This document shows, in pieces, positions 21,871-34,700 of a stretch of 64,000 bases of DNA. This DNA comes from Hymenopus coronatus. Its lineage: Eukaryota > Arthropoda > Insecta > Mantodea > Hymenopodidae. A model generated the notes under the pieces. That model had not been told where the DNA came from. It did no database searches and saw only the letters and a program-made list of their open reading frames with translations. The number at the start of each line of letters is the position of its first letter. Positions within the stretch are counted from its first letter, which is position 1. The stretch covers positions 119,795,468 to 119,859,467 of the forward strand of contig CM060888.1 of assembly GCA_030762935.1 (NCBI GenBank), in the 5' to 3' direction. Made by a program: the position numbers and the translations under genes.

Positions 21871-23220
21871 GAAAGAGATGAAAACATTACTAGCTGAAAT
21901 GGTAAAATTGGAATCTGGGATGGAGGAAATGAAGCCAGAAATGAAATCTGGAATGGAAGAAATGAAATTCAGAATGGAGGAGAAAATAGAATCTGGAAAG
22001 AAGAGGAGAAATAACGACTATGAATAGCACGATGGAGAAGATCAAGACGGAATTAATCGAGCAAAAAAGAATAACAGTTGGTGAGCATGAAGAAGGACGT
22101 GAAAGAGCTTGGAGGATTTGGAAGAGTTTGAAGGAATAGTGGAACACTAGAAGTCCTTGGCCCACACCTTACAGCCTGAAAGACCTCGCAGGATGCGTTA
22201 GTGCTCTGGAAGGAAGAGCAACTGATAGGAGCGTCAAGGAACTGAACGCCATGATGCAAAAAATGTTCGATGGAAGGCTGAAGGGCATGAAGGTCAAGGC
22301 GACAGGACGAGAAACAACATTTGCCTGCGTCAAGGCAACCAACTACGACGGGATATCAACCTTCGAAGTATTCTACTAATAGTTCGCCGCCATCGCCACC
22401 CATAATCGATTGTCAGCAAACAAGGAAGCCGCACAGCGATAGCCAGCATCCGGGAGGGGTGGCAGAAGTACCTACTGTATGTGATTCCGTCCTCGGCGGC
22501 GTCCGGAGAAATCTGGAAGGCCGTGTCGAGAAGCATAACTTGACTATAGCCTTCGCATTTAGTTTTAGTCTAGGATGCAACAGCCAGAGGAGACGATGCA
22601 TGAATTCGCCCTAGCAACTGAAGAGTTTGTGAACAAAGCCCTGAGAAACTTGCCTGCTCCTTCGTCGATGGGGTGCAGGACGCCAAGAGACACCTGATAT
22701 TGAACGACTGTAAGACAAGCCATGGTGAGTTAACGACAGCCCTGGAGATGGAGGCGACCAAGATAACAGTTGCGCCCACCTCGAAGAGGAGTATTCACTA
22801 CGAGGGAGATAGAAGCAACTCAGAGACGATAAAGACGACCTTCAAATTTTGTGCGCTGAGGGTGCTGCGAGCCACCTCATCTGATGGACTGTCCACACCA
22901 AGTGGAGGAGCTGGCGGAAAACAACTAATGACGGCGTGGCGAGGGGCGCGACGGGGCCGCCTTGACCAGCTCATCGATTGACGCTACGTTCTTGAGCAGA
23001 AGAGTGAACGACAGCCTCAACGCAGTTTGGAAACAAGGAAAGCTACGCCGGATACTAGTAAGCGCAGGTGCATCTAAACTGTAATCAGGTCTGACGTGCC
23101 GAAGGGCTTAGCGACACGAAAACCTACTCGGCCCTACCAACTGCTGGGCGCCGGTCGACAACTACCCTATGGAGGAGGCCCTGCTGGAATTGACATGGGT
23201 TGGAGGCTGTGGGTATTCAT
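21870..23220 (+). pseudogene. Decayed LTR-retrotransposon gag and start of pol (protease)
   Basis: A Glu/Met/Lys-rich start (from 21871) leads to YDGISTFEVFY and FAAIATHNRLSANKEAA (about 22340-22440), matching the capsid-type block of Ty3/gypsy-like gag. HEFALATEEFVNKALRNLPA follows at ~22600. A cysteine-rich zinc-knuckle remnant lies near 22850-22910 (ending CPHQVEELAEN) and a protease-like stretch near 23050-23215. Many frameshifts and stops. No LTRs, reverse transcriptase or integrase were found adjacent; the sequence changes to SINE-like DNA at ~23225. Confidence 0.7.
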
Positions 23221-23224
23221 TGCA

Positions 23225-23290
23225 AAGGTCTTTGGTCCTGTGTCATAGACTTACATCACATAAAAGAAAAGACTCAATTCTACCTAGTTA
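23225..23290 (+). mobile_element. SINE S2 fragment at the end of the gag remnant
   Basis: GTCTTTGGTCCTGTGTCATA and ACATCACATAAAAGAAAAGA resemble the S2 body (GTTGGTCCCGTGTCGTAG). Weak match. Confidence 0.4.
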
Positions 23291-23299
23291 CAGATCATG

Positions 23300-24270
23300 T
23301 GTGCCTTCCTCCTTGATTTTCGGTTTCACATTCATTATGACACCTTCTCTATGAACTACTTACCTGTCTCTATATACTTCCATATTTGCATCTTATTGAC
23401 CTATTCTCCCTTCTTTCTTTTCACAATGCACACATATTCATCACCTGTGTCTTTGTCTTCCCATTCGAACAACCTATACTCTTAACTCTCTTTTCTTCCT
23501 CCTTGTATTCACTTGCCTTTTGTGCTACTTTACACTCCTTGTCTCTTGTCTAACCGATCCCTTTTTCATTTTCCCTTCCTGCTTCAGCTTCAACTGGCTT
23601 CTCTTGCTCTTTCTATCTCTGACGTATTGTCTTATGTCATTCCCCTACCATCTTCTCTTGTCATGTTGCTGTACTGGTCGCTTTTTGCTATCTCCAATTA
23701 TTTTGGTAATTAAACTCTGGAGTCTTGCACCTCTTGAAATTTTGTCATCATCCATTTTACTGTGTCTGATTCCTTGCTTGCTTTTCACTGATGTCCCTTC
23801 TCTCATTTTACCACCATAATTTAATATTTCAAATATATGCTACTTTTCTTTGCCTCCTCACTTCTTTTTTTTTGTTTTGTTAATCTTTTCAGTATTTCTC
23901 TCTGCTCATGTAACAAATCTCTGTTGATGCAGATGTTTATTCTTTTCAATATCTTTGCCCGATTTATTTTGTATATACCATTAGCATTTTATGCACTTTA
24001 CCAGTTTGTTTCTTTACCTTAATCTGAATCCTTCGAAAAATTTATTGGTTCCTCACTTCCATCCTTAATTTTCTGCATAAAGTTCCCAAACTCTCTTCTC
24101 ACACCTTTATCCATCCTCTCTTTGATCCCTGCGATTACCAGTTAAACCTCTGTTCTTGTCTTACGTACCCTCCATCCTTTTAATATTCTGCATCTCCTCT
24201 TTGATTTCTTTCAATCTCCTGCTTATTTCACCTTCTTTATTGTCCTTTTCCGTTTCCACAGTTTGTCTCA
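23300..24270 (-). other. Pyrimidine-rich stretch, possible reversed retroelement relic
   Basis: The plus strand is strikingly rich in C and T. Read on the minus strand it is rich in Glu, Lys and Arg codons in short frames (for example EISRRLKEIKEEMQNIKR near 24200), as in coiled-coil ORF1 regions of non-LTR elements. No intact frame and no decisive motif. Confidence 0.3.
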
Positions 24271-26419
24271 GTTAAACATAGCTAGATTGCTCATGTCATT
24301 ATTACTACCCCAATAATGCCTTTTAAGATGGCAGATACATTCTACCCACTAACAAATCCCATTTCAACATTGAATCTGTTCAGCTGTTAAATCTAGACAT
24401 GGGCAGTTAAGAAATAATTCTTATGCATATTGTTTTGCTTCATCAAATAGATGCTCAATTAGCTCCTGTCTGTAAAACTTTAAAAAATCTTCAAAGTAGA
24501 CATGCTTTAATATTTGTATAATCCATTTCAGGAAATGAAATTTAGGCTTCAACATAAAAAATCTGCAATTTATCTACTGTGCTGGATTGCTTCCTTTCAT
24601 TGCTCCATTCCAATAATTTTGACAATGAATGGGTTAGTATCAATAATTTTGACAATGAATGGGTTAGTATAGCACCAATACTGCTTGGAGATAGAATAAG
24701 ATGTAAAGTTAGATCAGGCAAAGCTAAAGGTACTGCCAGTGAAATGTCTGTCATAATTGATATCTATTCTCTCATTGTTAAGAAGTCTACCTTCTGCGTC
24801 AGCCTTTAAATCTGATATAAATTGTCAACAAGCTCTAATATATAATCAACACTAATATGCGTTATCTAAAACTAAATAATAATTTGTGAGCTATATGTGA
24901 AATAAATATTTACCCAACCACATTTTCATCTCCCAAATCCGTTTCTGATTGATGTCTGGAGGCTCCATGAAAATGGCTCTGTGATGTTATTTATTAATAT
25001 GTATAAGGCCTAGTGTTGCAAATGACAACAATGTTCAAGCTATGTTGGTCACTATTCATTCTTCTATCCCTTTTTGTGGGACTTACAAGGCAATGTCACT
25101 CAGGCTCACAGCACATCCAAGATGGGTAATAATCCAATGCCTGAGATGGTGGTAAGGGAGGATATGAAAACAAATTATGGAAAATTTGCAAATCAAATGA
25201 ACCAACTCAGCATTTGTCTAGGGTCTGAGGAAAATTGCAAAGAAAATCTTCAGTCGGATTGGTCGCCCTTGGAATCTTCCAAGTGCAGGTCAATATGTTA
25301 CTTTGATAATAGCACAATATGTAGATGCATACTAAAACTGACCACACTGTTGAATATTGCATATCTCTGTAATCATTTCAATCTCTTGATGTAGATGTAG
25401 CTTCTTTAAAGGCTCTGGTGTGGGGGGTTTATTGGGTGTAATTTTATTTGTGATTTCCGAGTCATTTGAGCTCACATGACATCATAGTTGACTGGTGAGC
25501 TTACCTGAAGCCATAGTGTCCTCTACCAAGGAACAGCCAGCACTCATTTCTGGGAGAGAAAGGTATCAAAATGACCTTTATATAGGAAGAACAGTAATAG
25601 TTTGTGGAGGAGAAAGCAAACCACAGGTTCCAGACATGTTGCATTGCTGACTAAAAAATCCCAGCATTTAAACACCATCTCCCATTGCAGTAATGAATAA
25701 CATTCAAATGTTGTTCTGCACTTTGTTGACATCTTATGGCTGTGGTTGAGTGTTATCATCATTCTGGTGTCCCCATAGGAGCAACCATGCAAAGATATGA
25801 TGCCCACTCCAGGTCAGAATGGGACAGAATTCAAGTTGTCACATCAGGATGACATCACATTCAGTAGACTCTCCTGTTGCTAGAGGGATAGTATATAAAC
25901 TTGAAGCCAAAGATCTGAGATAATTCAATCTGCAAAATCTTTAATTTCTCTTGTGCTAAGGTTGAAGGTACAGCACATCACATTGTTTTGTTGAAAATGT
26001 CCATCAACTAGTTCATCCATCTATTAATAAGTTCCCAAACTCAGCATTGCCTTTAGTTTTGCCTATGAAATTCTTTACATAGATTTCAACTTTTGCAAGT
26101 GCAAAAGGCGCATCATATATTTCATGAGGATTTTCTTCTATCTATGTAGAGTGCTTTCTAAGAGTTAATACAGCCATAAACTAACTGAGCCTTAAAATTC
26201 CAGGTTTCTTTTAAACTGTAAAACCAGTAACAAAACCATTATGATTCATGGGTTGCAATTCTTGACCCAAGGTGAAATCTTTATATTAACAATTGTTTTG
26301 ATGAGATCAGTAATTGCTCCTTTACGTCTTGTGTTTTTCCTGCAGAAAACTATGCTAAATGCTTCACAATATGGTTTGCTATGGTCTATTTTCTTACCAA
26401 TTTCTGGATACAACTGTGG
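24271..26419. other. No gene recognised apart from the 30-bp duplication
   Basis: Short open frames on both strands (for example 25074-25394 plus, 25544-25807 minus) have no family resemblance I recognise. This is probably intergenic DNA between the unidentified gene and SF3B4. Confidence 0.5.
24611..24670. repeat. Perfect 2 x 30-bp tandem duplication
   Basis: 24611-24640 and 24641-24670 are identical (CAATAATTTTGACAATGAAT followed by GGGTTAGTAT). The 30-bp length keeps an open frame (24579-24809, plus), but that frame has no recognised product. Confidence 0.97.
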
Positions 26420-27200
26420 CGTTCTCCTCGGTGTGTGCGAGTAATCCGCTACCTAGTTGCATAGCATGTCACTCCTCCATGCACCCGGTGTATAGGTGCC
26501 TCGACTCAGCTCATAAATCTCCGTTGACGTCAGTTGGTGTACACTCAATTGACTAGCTCAGGCTGTTATGAGTAGGTAGATGTACTTAGAAATATCACAA
26601 AACACATTTAAACTTGAGTAAGCTATATTTATTTGTTGCAAAAACAAACAGGAATATCACGGCAGCATCTTTGCCTACATATTAATGAATTGTTACTTGG
26701 TTCTACTTGACACTTCTATATTATCAACATGCAACATAATTCACAAGACTTCGCATCATTCTATTCCTTTGTCTTTCTGGAGACAAATGTCGAGGATCAC
26801 CCCGGCAAGAGCATGACAAAACTGTCTAAGTGCGCTAGAACGGCTTCTTATATAGCACATTATGGTATCGTTGGCGGCTTTATTCCCATTGGATACAAAG
26901 CCCGCAAACTTGGCATTTAGGTTTCCCTTGTGACTACGTTTATACAAAGACGAAAAACCTATCTCTGGAGCAGAAGAGACTTCCCCCACTCACTTTCACT
27001 TGTCACTCTATTGCACACATCATACACAAAGTAGTACATGAATTTTGCTAACTTTCAATTTTAACAAAGGGATTCTCCCCTTATGCAGCGATCAAGTTTC
27101 ATAAACAACCTGATTGGAGCTTGCTTCAACCTAACTTTCTACATGTATTGGGAAATATCACATTTTGTACCTTAAATAATATAATAATCTCATGAAAGTA
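26420..27200 (+). repeat. Family C dispersed repeat, copy 1
   Basis: Aligns with 61140-61950 in the same order: TCTCCGTTGAC, GGCTTTATTCCCATTGG, GCAAACTTGGCATTTAG, TCACTCTATTGCACACA, CTTATGCAGCGATCAAGTTT, TGCTTCAACCTAACTTTCTA. Followed by AAT-rich repeats, like the other copy. The length suggests a solo LTR or non-autonomous element, but no terminal signature was proven. Confidence 0.6.
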
Positions 27201-27884
27201 TAAGGATAAACAATAATTAAGAATGATGGTAATAATAATGATGATAATAATAATGATGAAGTGGACTAACAGTCTCACAAAACACTTTGAAAGAATAAAT
27301 CCCACATAAAATTTTACATGGAAAGCACGTTGTCTGATTATCCGATTATGTACATTGTTAATCTCTAGAAATTTGAGCCAGTACAAGATGCAGCATAGTG
27401 GAGAAAAACCATCAAGATTAAAGGCTGGTTCACAACCAAGAATGAGAACCAAAATGAGGACAACAAAGTTGAACTACATGTTTTAATGGCAGCGTTCACA
27501 ATTTACAGGAAGTTTTAATGGCTCCAGCCATGGGAAAGAAGACTTAGCCAAGTTTTAATTTTCTTGTTTTTGAGCAGACATTTTAGATCCATACTGACTC
27601 TTTGCCGTAGAGATTATTGCAGGTAGCTGTGACATGAAATAGCTACTAGAACTCACATTAGTCTTTTGAATATTAAAACTGGCTAGCCCACAGTATGTAG
27701 ACTGAATTGGAAGGAAGTGAAAAATATCATGGATACTTAAAATCAAAGGAACGGACAATGTGCAAAACAGACACGCACTTCTGTTCTTGTTACTGATACT
27801 GTGAATCAAAATCTCATGCTCTGCATTGCTATCTGTTCTTGGATTATTTTGAACTATGATGGTATCCAAAATGAAATAAAATAG

Positions 27885-28172
27885 TCTGTTATTTATGGAC
27901 GCTCTTTAACTGATTTGGTTCTCAGCGTCCCATTCTATAGTGGGCGTGAAAGATCGCTTAATTTTACTCAGAGGCCTCTCTTATCAGGCTTGAAGTTCTT
28001 TTACGTGCCGTAAATCTACAACACGGGACCCACAGCTTTACTTCCCTTCCGAAGGAAGCCATGCCCAGGATTTTTACGCCCGAAAAAATCCATCGTCCTC
28101 TGCCGGGTTCGAACCCGCCACCTTGGGTATATGAAGTTAGCATGGTAACCATTACCCCACGGAGGGCGATAT
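27885..28172 (-). mobile_element. tRNA-derived SINE, family S2, full length
   Basis: Reversed head CTCCGTGGGGTAATGGTTAC and GGTGGCGGGTTCGAACCC, the family body, and end AAAGAGCGTCCATAAATAAC. It lies about 360 bp beyond the SF3B4 stop codon, near its 3' end. Confidence 0.88.
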
Positions 28173-28345
28173 GGTATCCAAAGCTACCATACAGACTTTA
28201 AATGGCAATTTTAGCAAGAAAACTTGGACCTCTAGCAAGAAAATCACACTGTATTATTCTGGACCTTATTCACTATTCAAACCATTAAGAAAAGTAATGA
28301 TTTGAACAGTATATACTTAACAAACACGGGTTTCTTTTATGAATG

Positions 28346-28351
28346 TTTATT
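28346..28351 (-). terminator. Candidate poly(A) signal of SF3B4
   Basis: TTTATT on the plus strand is AATAAA on the minus strand, about 190 nt after the SF3B4 stop. It is the first canonical signal I see. The cleavage site is unknown. Confidence 0.5.
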
Positions 28352-28536
28352 GGACAGACACACTTTGCACATTTATATTTAAAGTGCACACTGCAGTTAG
28401 GAAAAGGATAGGCATATGACTTCAGTATTCACAAAGAATTACCTATTTATAGTCATTAGAATAAACATAATTTCTTTATAGAAAATGAATAAAAAATATG
28501 TAGTTTTTGTATTCCATCAATACTACACACAAACAC

Positions 28537-28775
28537 TTAATAGGTATCATATGTATTGTCATAATTCTCATAATTGTTGTTTTCAAATGTATTCTCATAA
28601 TTTTCAGTATATTGTCCTTCATTAGTACCAGGCTGGCCAGGTCTAATTGGTCGTGGTGGTGGAGGTGGTCTCATACCACGTGGAGGAGGAGGTGGGGGGC
28701 CTCGTGGAGGAAATGGAGGCCTACCAAATGGAGGTCGACCTGGTGGAGGTGGTCGCCATCCTGGTGGAGGTCCTC
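28537..28775 (-). CDS. SF3B4: SF3B4 terminal coding exon 6 (Pro/Arg-rich end and Asn/Tyr tail)
   Basis: The 239-nt coding part follows the acceptor CTGTTACAG| and completes the split Gly codon. It encodes a P/R/G/F-rich stretch with repeated RPPFG-type words, then a 29-residue tail containing 6 Tyr and 8 Asn and almost no Pro, ending TYDTY before TAA. Phase, Pro-rich composition and position support it as the true last exon. Its sequence is not strongly conserved in the family, so RNA support would be useful. Confidence 0.85.
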
Positions 28776-31700
28776 CTGTAACAGTAAAGTGTTAAAAATA
28801 AAACTTGCATGTGATGCAATATTTCAACAATGTCTCTGCTGTCACAAAAATGTCAAATATCTTCCTTGGAATGAAATCAATCACACCTATTTCACATAAG
28901 GAACACTGATACAGTACCATAATTCACTCAGGACAATTATCCACAAGTTTACCAAATGTCAATTTTATATAAAAATTAGAAATATTAGTGCAATCATGAC
29001 TGTTAGATTACATAATGGTCCTTTAATTCTCATTTATCCTAATAGTTGAACAAATTTCTACATGTGTTTTCTTCTTCATACATTTTTTGATTAGCATGAT
29101 TAATCAAGATATTTTCATGTCTTATTTTTATATATGTTCTGCACTTAGAGTTAAGTTAATAAAACATTAAAGAATATTTGTCCTTCACTTTATGCATATT
29201 TTACTACAGATTATATAAACAAAAAACACATGGCTGAGTATATTACTCCCAGATATAGTACCGCCACTGTATCTTCAGCTGACATTTTGCGCCATCACTA
29301 GAGGCATTGTTGCCTATTCTTGCCACTACTGCGTACACATGTGCTATCTCTTCGTAAAATGTAAACAGTGAAAGCTGTAACATTAACTATAGGCATTATT
29401 ATCTCTATAATGATAACTATAAGAATACCTATAATAAGGATAACATAGTACATTGTACAAAAAAAAAAAAGTAACATGGCCTATTAACTGCATGGTGAGT
29501 AAACCAATATCAGTGTTTCAAAGTTTCACACTGATTTGATGATGCATATTATTCAGAAATATAATACAAATATGAAGATAAAATAAAATATGTTTATAAA
29601 ACAACCAATATAGAATAAAATGTACAAACTGCTCAAACATGCCTCTTAAAAAAAGCAAGTAAAATATGCATAAAGTGAAGGACAAATATTCTTTCAATTG
29701 TTGGATATTTAATAATTAACTCAAATACTCAGTGAACATACTTTCTGACAATAGAGGATAAATATGCATTTGCATTAAAATCACATTCTAACATATGAAA
29801 AAGATGAACTAAACTTGCTGCCTGCCATTCTCGTCATCACCCTACCATAAGAGGTAAACAAATACAGTCTGCTGAGTGCCTTCATCTCAGAAATGGTCCA
29901 GCCATTGCTTAAGGGAAGGGGTAGCACCTAAAGGCTGCAAACTATATGGGGAGTATTAGTAAATAAGTAACTAACCAACTTACATAAGTGTAGCATTATA
30001 CAAGGGCATGCTGAAAAGTGATGCCTCCAATTGTTTTCCGGAAACACCCTTAAAACTTTTGGAATAAAACAAAAGTGAATTACCATTCTACATCTTTATT
30101 CTTCATAACTGCATATTTATTTCTCAACATAATTACCCTGGCAACGAACACATTTCTCCCAACGAGAGACCAGTTTGTGTATACTGTCACTGTAGTATGT
30201 TTACCTTCTTGGCAGAGCCATAATCTCACCTCTGTCTGCACTGCTTTATCAGTATCAAAGTGAACACCTCAAAGGTGTTCTTTAGGTTTAGGAAATAGAT
30301 GAAAATCGAATGAGGCCAAGTTGGGACTTTACGGAGGATGGTCAATGACAGGGAACCCCAGGCGTTTGATTCTTGCAGATGTTGCAGCACCCATGTGTGG
30401 TCTTGCTTTGTCATGCTGAAGGAGAGGGTGCTCCATGTGGCGAGAACTCTTCGAATATGTGCTTTCAACTTGCGGAGGGTCTCGCAATACTTAGCAGTTT
30501 ATGGTGGTGCCTTTAGGCATGAATTCCATATGCACCACACCTTGAACGTCCCAAAATATTGTGAGCATGACTTTGCCTACTGATGGCATGGTTTTGAACT
30601 TTTTTGGCAGCAGTGATGCTTTGGGGTCAAAATGGTGCACCCAGCTTTCATTACCTGTCACAATGTTGTTAAGAAACCTATCACCCTCACGCTCAAAACA
30701 TAAAAAAATTGTTGGCAGATGTCCAATTTCCTTTGTTTCATGTCAGGGGGTGAACATTCGAAGCACCCACCGTGCACACAACTTTCTGTACCACAGTTCT
30801 GCAATCAGGGCTTGTACATGCTCGATTGATATGCCACACTGATCTGCGAGCTGTGTCATCCGACAATTTTCTCTGATGAGTTTATCAATGCGATTCCGAT
30901 GAGTTTTGTGGGTTGCCTAAAGGCTCTGTCACAGACGTTGAGGTTAGAACCGTCATTACGAGCTTGAAGAACCCACCAACACACATTACTGATGTTGAAG
31001 CACTCATCAAATTATACAGCTTACATTCTTCTATGGATTTCAATTGGAGGCATGTTTTTTGCAGTTAGAAACTTGATTACAGCATGTGTTTCTGACACAC
31101 AGACAGTTGCATTACACACCGCCATGTTTCATGCTACAAATCGGAGCCCTCTAGCACCAGAGTTGTAAACTTGTGACAGCGAAGCAGGAAGGATGACCGA
31201 TACCTCTACTGATATTGCAATCAGAATAAAAAATTTGGAGGCATACTTTTCAGCATGCCCTCAAACATGAACACTGACAGGCCAATTGTTATACAAATGA
31301 AATTGGTAGAAAATTCTGCACTTTCCTGTGTGAATAGAATTATCGTTCCATTCTATGAATAATAATCCATACTTACCATGTGGAGGTGGTGGAGGAAAAT
31401 TTCCTTGGAAAGGAGGTTGATGTGGAGGCGGTGGTGGAAATTGTCCTCCTGCAGCACCTCCTTGCCAAGGTGGAGGCATCATCCTTGGTGGTGGTGGAGG
31501 TCCTCCTTGTGGTGGTGGTGGCATTGGTGGCATATGGCCCATCTGACCCATGCCTGGCTGCTGAGGTGGAGGCTGTTGCTGCTGTCCCGGTGGGGGCTGT
31601 GGGGGTTGCGACTGTTGCTGCTGAGGGGGAGGTGGTGGCTGCTGTGGTGGTTGTTGCTGTGGAGTGCCTGTTGGGGGCATGGGTGGAAGTGGTGGTGGTC

Positions 31701-34700
31701 CAGGTCTGCCCATAGGAGGTGGTGGCATTCCTGGTGGTAAAGGTGGATGGCCAGGATGATGGAGTGGAGCAGGGGGAAGAGGTGGTGGTGGTATCCCTGG
31801 TGGCAGAGCCATTGGTGGAGGAGGAACTCCTGCAGTTGGAGGTGGAACTGGAGGTGGTGGAGGGGGATGCATTCCTGGGGTAGGAGGAGGGGGTGGTACC
31901 ATGCCTAGCATTGCCACTGGTGGGGGTGGTGGCACCAGTTGTGGGGGTTGTGGCAATGGAGCTGGAGGGGGAGCATCTGCAAACAGTTGATGAGGACGAT
32001 CAGCCTGTGACAATGGGTTCTGTGCAGCTAGAAGTCTCTCTGCTGCAGAACCATGTCGCTCTCCTTTTGCATCCTTCTTGAATGCATATGACACAGAAAT
32101 GGGACGATTACAGAGATACTGTCCATTCATTGCCTCTATGGAGGCATCTGAGGCATCAAAACTTGCAAAGTTGATGAATGCAAATCCTTTTGAATTTCCA
32201 GTTTCAGGATCACGCATGATCTATAACATAGAAACAAATATATCATATATGGCTCTCTGTGACACTGTTTATGTAATTTAAGAATTGTACAGGTTGGTAT
32301 AATTTAATACTTTATCTCTCATAACATTTCAGCTACATTTTTCTACTCAGAAAAGTAGTGTGTTTTGGTTTATTTTAGCATATATATCATTATTTATGAG
32401 TAATGCTTGGGAAAATATAGTAATTTGAAACTGATTAATTGTATGCTGTAAGCCTAACTCTTTAATTTTTAAAAATAACATGATGACATCAACTGTATAT
32501 ATTAAGGACAAAAATAAGCAAATGTACTTGAAAATATCAAGCACTATTGGAAAACACATAATATAGTAACAGCCAAACCATTTCAATTTCCAGCAATTGC
32601 TACTGCTTTTTATTTCATTTTTGAAAATGTCATTTGTATTATTAGTAGTTTGTACTTAATTTTTAAATTAAATTTAATCCAACAATGATGGATATGATTT
32701 TCTATTTAGAAAACATGCTTACTAACGCATTTAGTATTTTTTTTACCTAATTTGAATTTGCGTAGAAATTCACATTGCGAGGGGGAGAGAAACGAAGTGA
32801 AAATGGAAATGTACCAGTATGACTGTGTTTAGCAGCAGCTTAATTGTAACGATTATAGATATCATTTTCAATTAAGACAACCTACTTAATATCATTAAAT
32901 GTTCGCATATTCAGGTTTTGAGCAGGAGAAATGGAGAGCGGAGCATGGAGATGTACAGAATGTGTGCGATGATAGAACATGATGGCTGCGGTGGCTGTAT
33001 GTAGCTGCAACAATGCTTATGATTGCTATTTTCTATTAAAACAAGAGGAAACCAGACTTCTACTGGTATATGTGTTGCGGGAGGAGGGCAAATGTGCTTT
33101 CTGCGTGGCCGTTGGCTCCCAATACAACATTACATGCAGCCACCAATGTGAAAGAAAGTCCTCTAATTTTATTTTAGTCTCAGAGAGTACTCTCTTTTTC
33201 AATGAGAATGCTCATAGGCCAGCTAATAGCTAATTTTTTGCACGAAATGAAACTCAAAATCTGTAGCATCGCCCTGATCTTGATGGTAATCTATACCATT
33301 TCCCCCAGGTTTTGTCACTGCTGTACCCACTTACAACTTACTGTTTCCCCTCACATGGTATTCGGAAAGCATGTATCACGGATGTAAGAACATCGGTTTT
33401 GAACATTAATATTTTGGAAGAAAATATTGTCTTGTATTTGGATAAATGCGATATATACATGAATGCTAATGAAATGAACATATTCCTTTTTTGAGCATTA
33501 AAAAGCTGCTAAGTATACAAACCTAAGAACTGTTGGTAATTGGAAATTTTAAACTCTTAAGTTTGAAAATTAATAACAGGAAAGAGTCTAAAACTAATGA
33601 TACAAATGATGAAGAAACTAAGTCAGGTATGTGTACCCAATAATGTCCTGCATCTGGATTTATAGAAGAATCCTTGTTAAAAAAATCTTATGTTTAACAA
33701 ATATTGTCAGAAGTTCTTGCAAAATAAATATAAAACAATATTAGTGTTAATTGTTTTTTCCACACAAGCCATGTGTAGGACAGGAGTTGAAAAGGTACAG
33801 TCAGACTGAAAAATGGCTATAGCATTGGAATTTTTATTCTGACCCTACCTTTCCAACTCCTGTTATAAAACAATGCTATTTAACCTAGCACAAAACTGAC
33901 CTTAAGAAAAGAGTCCAACTGTAAGAAACAATTTCTGTACATTCTAATATGGTAGAATCTAATACTTTAAATTTCATTAAGTACCACACAGTTTGGCACA
34001 TTTGTATCATCCGTACTGTGAGTGCTGGACTAGTATAAATGGGTGCAGTGATGTATAACGTTTAACATTCTATTATAGTCTCTAATTTTAAGAGAATTAC
34101 TGCAAATTGGAATTTAGAAGTTAACTATTCATCAGGAATACTTTAGAATGTGAAAAGAAAAAAATCTCAAAATTCTTTAGAGAAGAAATAAAACTGTCTC
34201 AAAACAAAAATAAGTGGAGTAAGGAGTGACATTTAAAAAACTGGATAATTTTCATTCTTTATTTTTTCTAGAATTGTAGAACTGAAAAATGTTTTAGCGA
34301 AATGGTTTGAAGTGACAGGAGGTAAAGATATTCCAATTGACAGAGAAGGCAAGAAGTAAAATTGCCACTTCTGTCCCCATATTTTTGGCATTTTGAAGCA
34401 TTTTTTGTTACTTTTCCTTCTACTTGGCACAAAATATCTGTGTCTGTGGGTGGAAAGTGTATGTTTTAGCACTTGTTGAAGCAATTGATGAGCAATGTTG
34501 GTTCTAAAGTCTGGGTAGCCTTGTCTCTTGCATAATGAAGTAATGATCGAGTATGTATGTTTCAAGTTGTGCACCACATTATAGGAGACAAAACTGTCAC
34601 CCAATCTTGAAATCTTCCATTCCCTTTCCCTACTCAATGGCACAATGGCTTATTTACCTCCTCTCTGGGTGTCTGATCTTCCCTTCTTCTTAGTGCATGT

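Noticed and set aside
22573..22981. Plus-strand frames of up to 102 codons
   Set aside because: Fragments of the frameshifted gag relic, not separate genes.
28507..28899. 130-codon plus-strand frame rich in Trp and Arg
   Set aside because: Antisense to the SF3B4 terminal exon.
31261..31376. Extension of the SF3B4 exon 5 frame past CATG
   Set aside because: A consensus GTAAGT donor and the in-phase terminal exon at 28775 explain the sequence better; the extension lacks the Pro-rich composition.
31378..31740. Trp/Arg- and Val-rich plus-strand frames
   Set aside because: Antisense shadows of the SF3B4 proline-rich exon.
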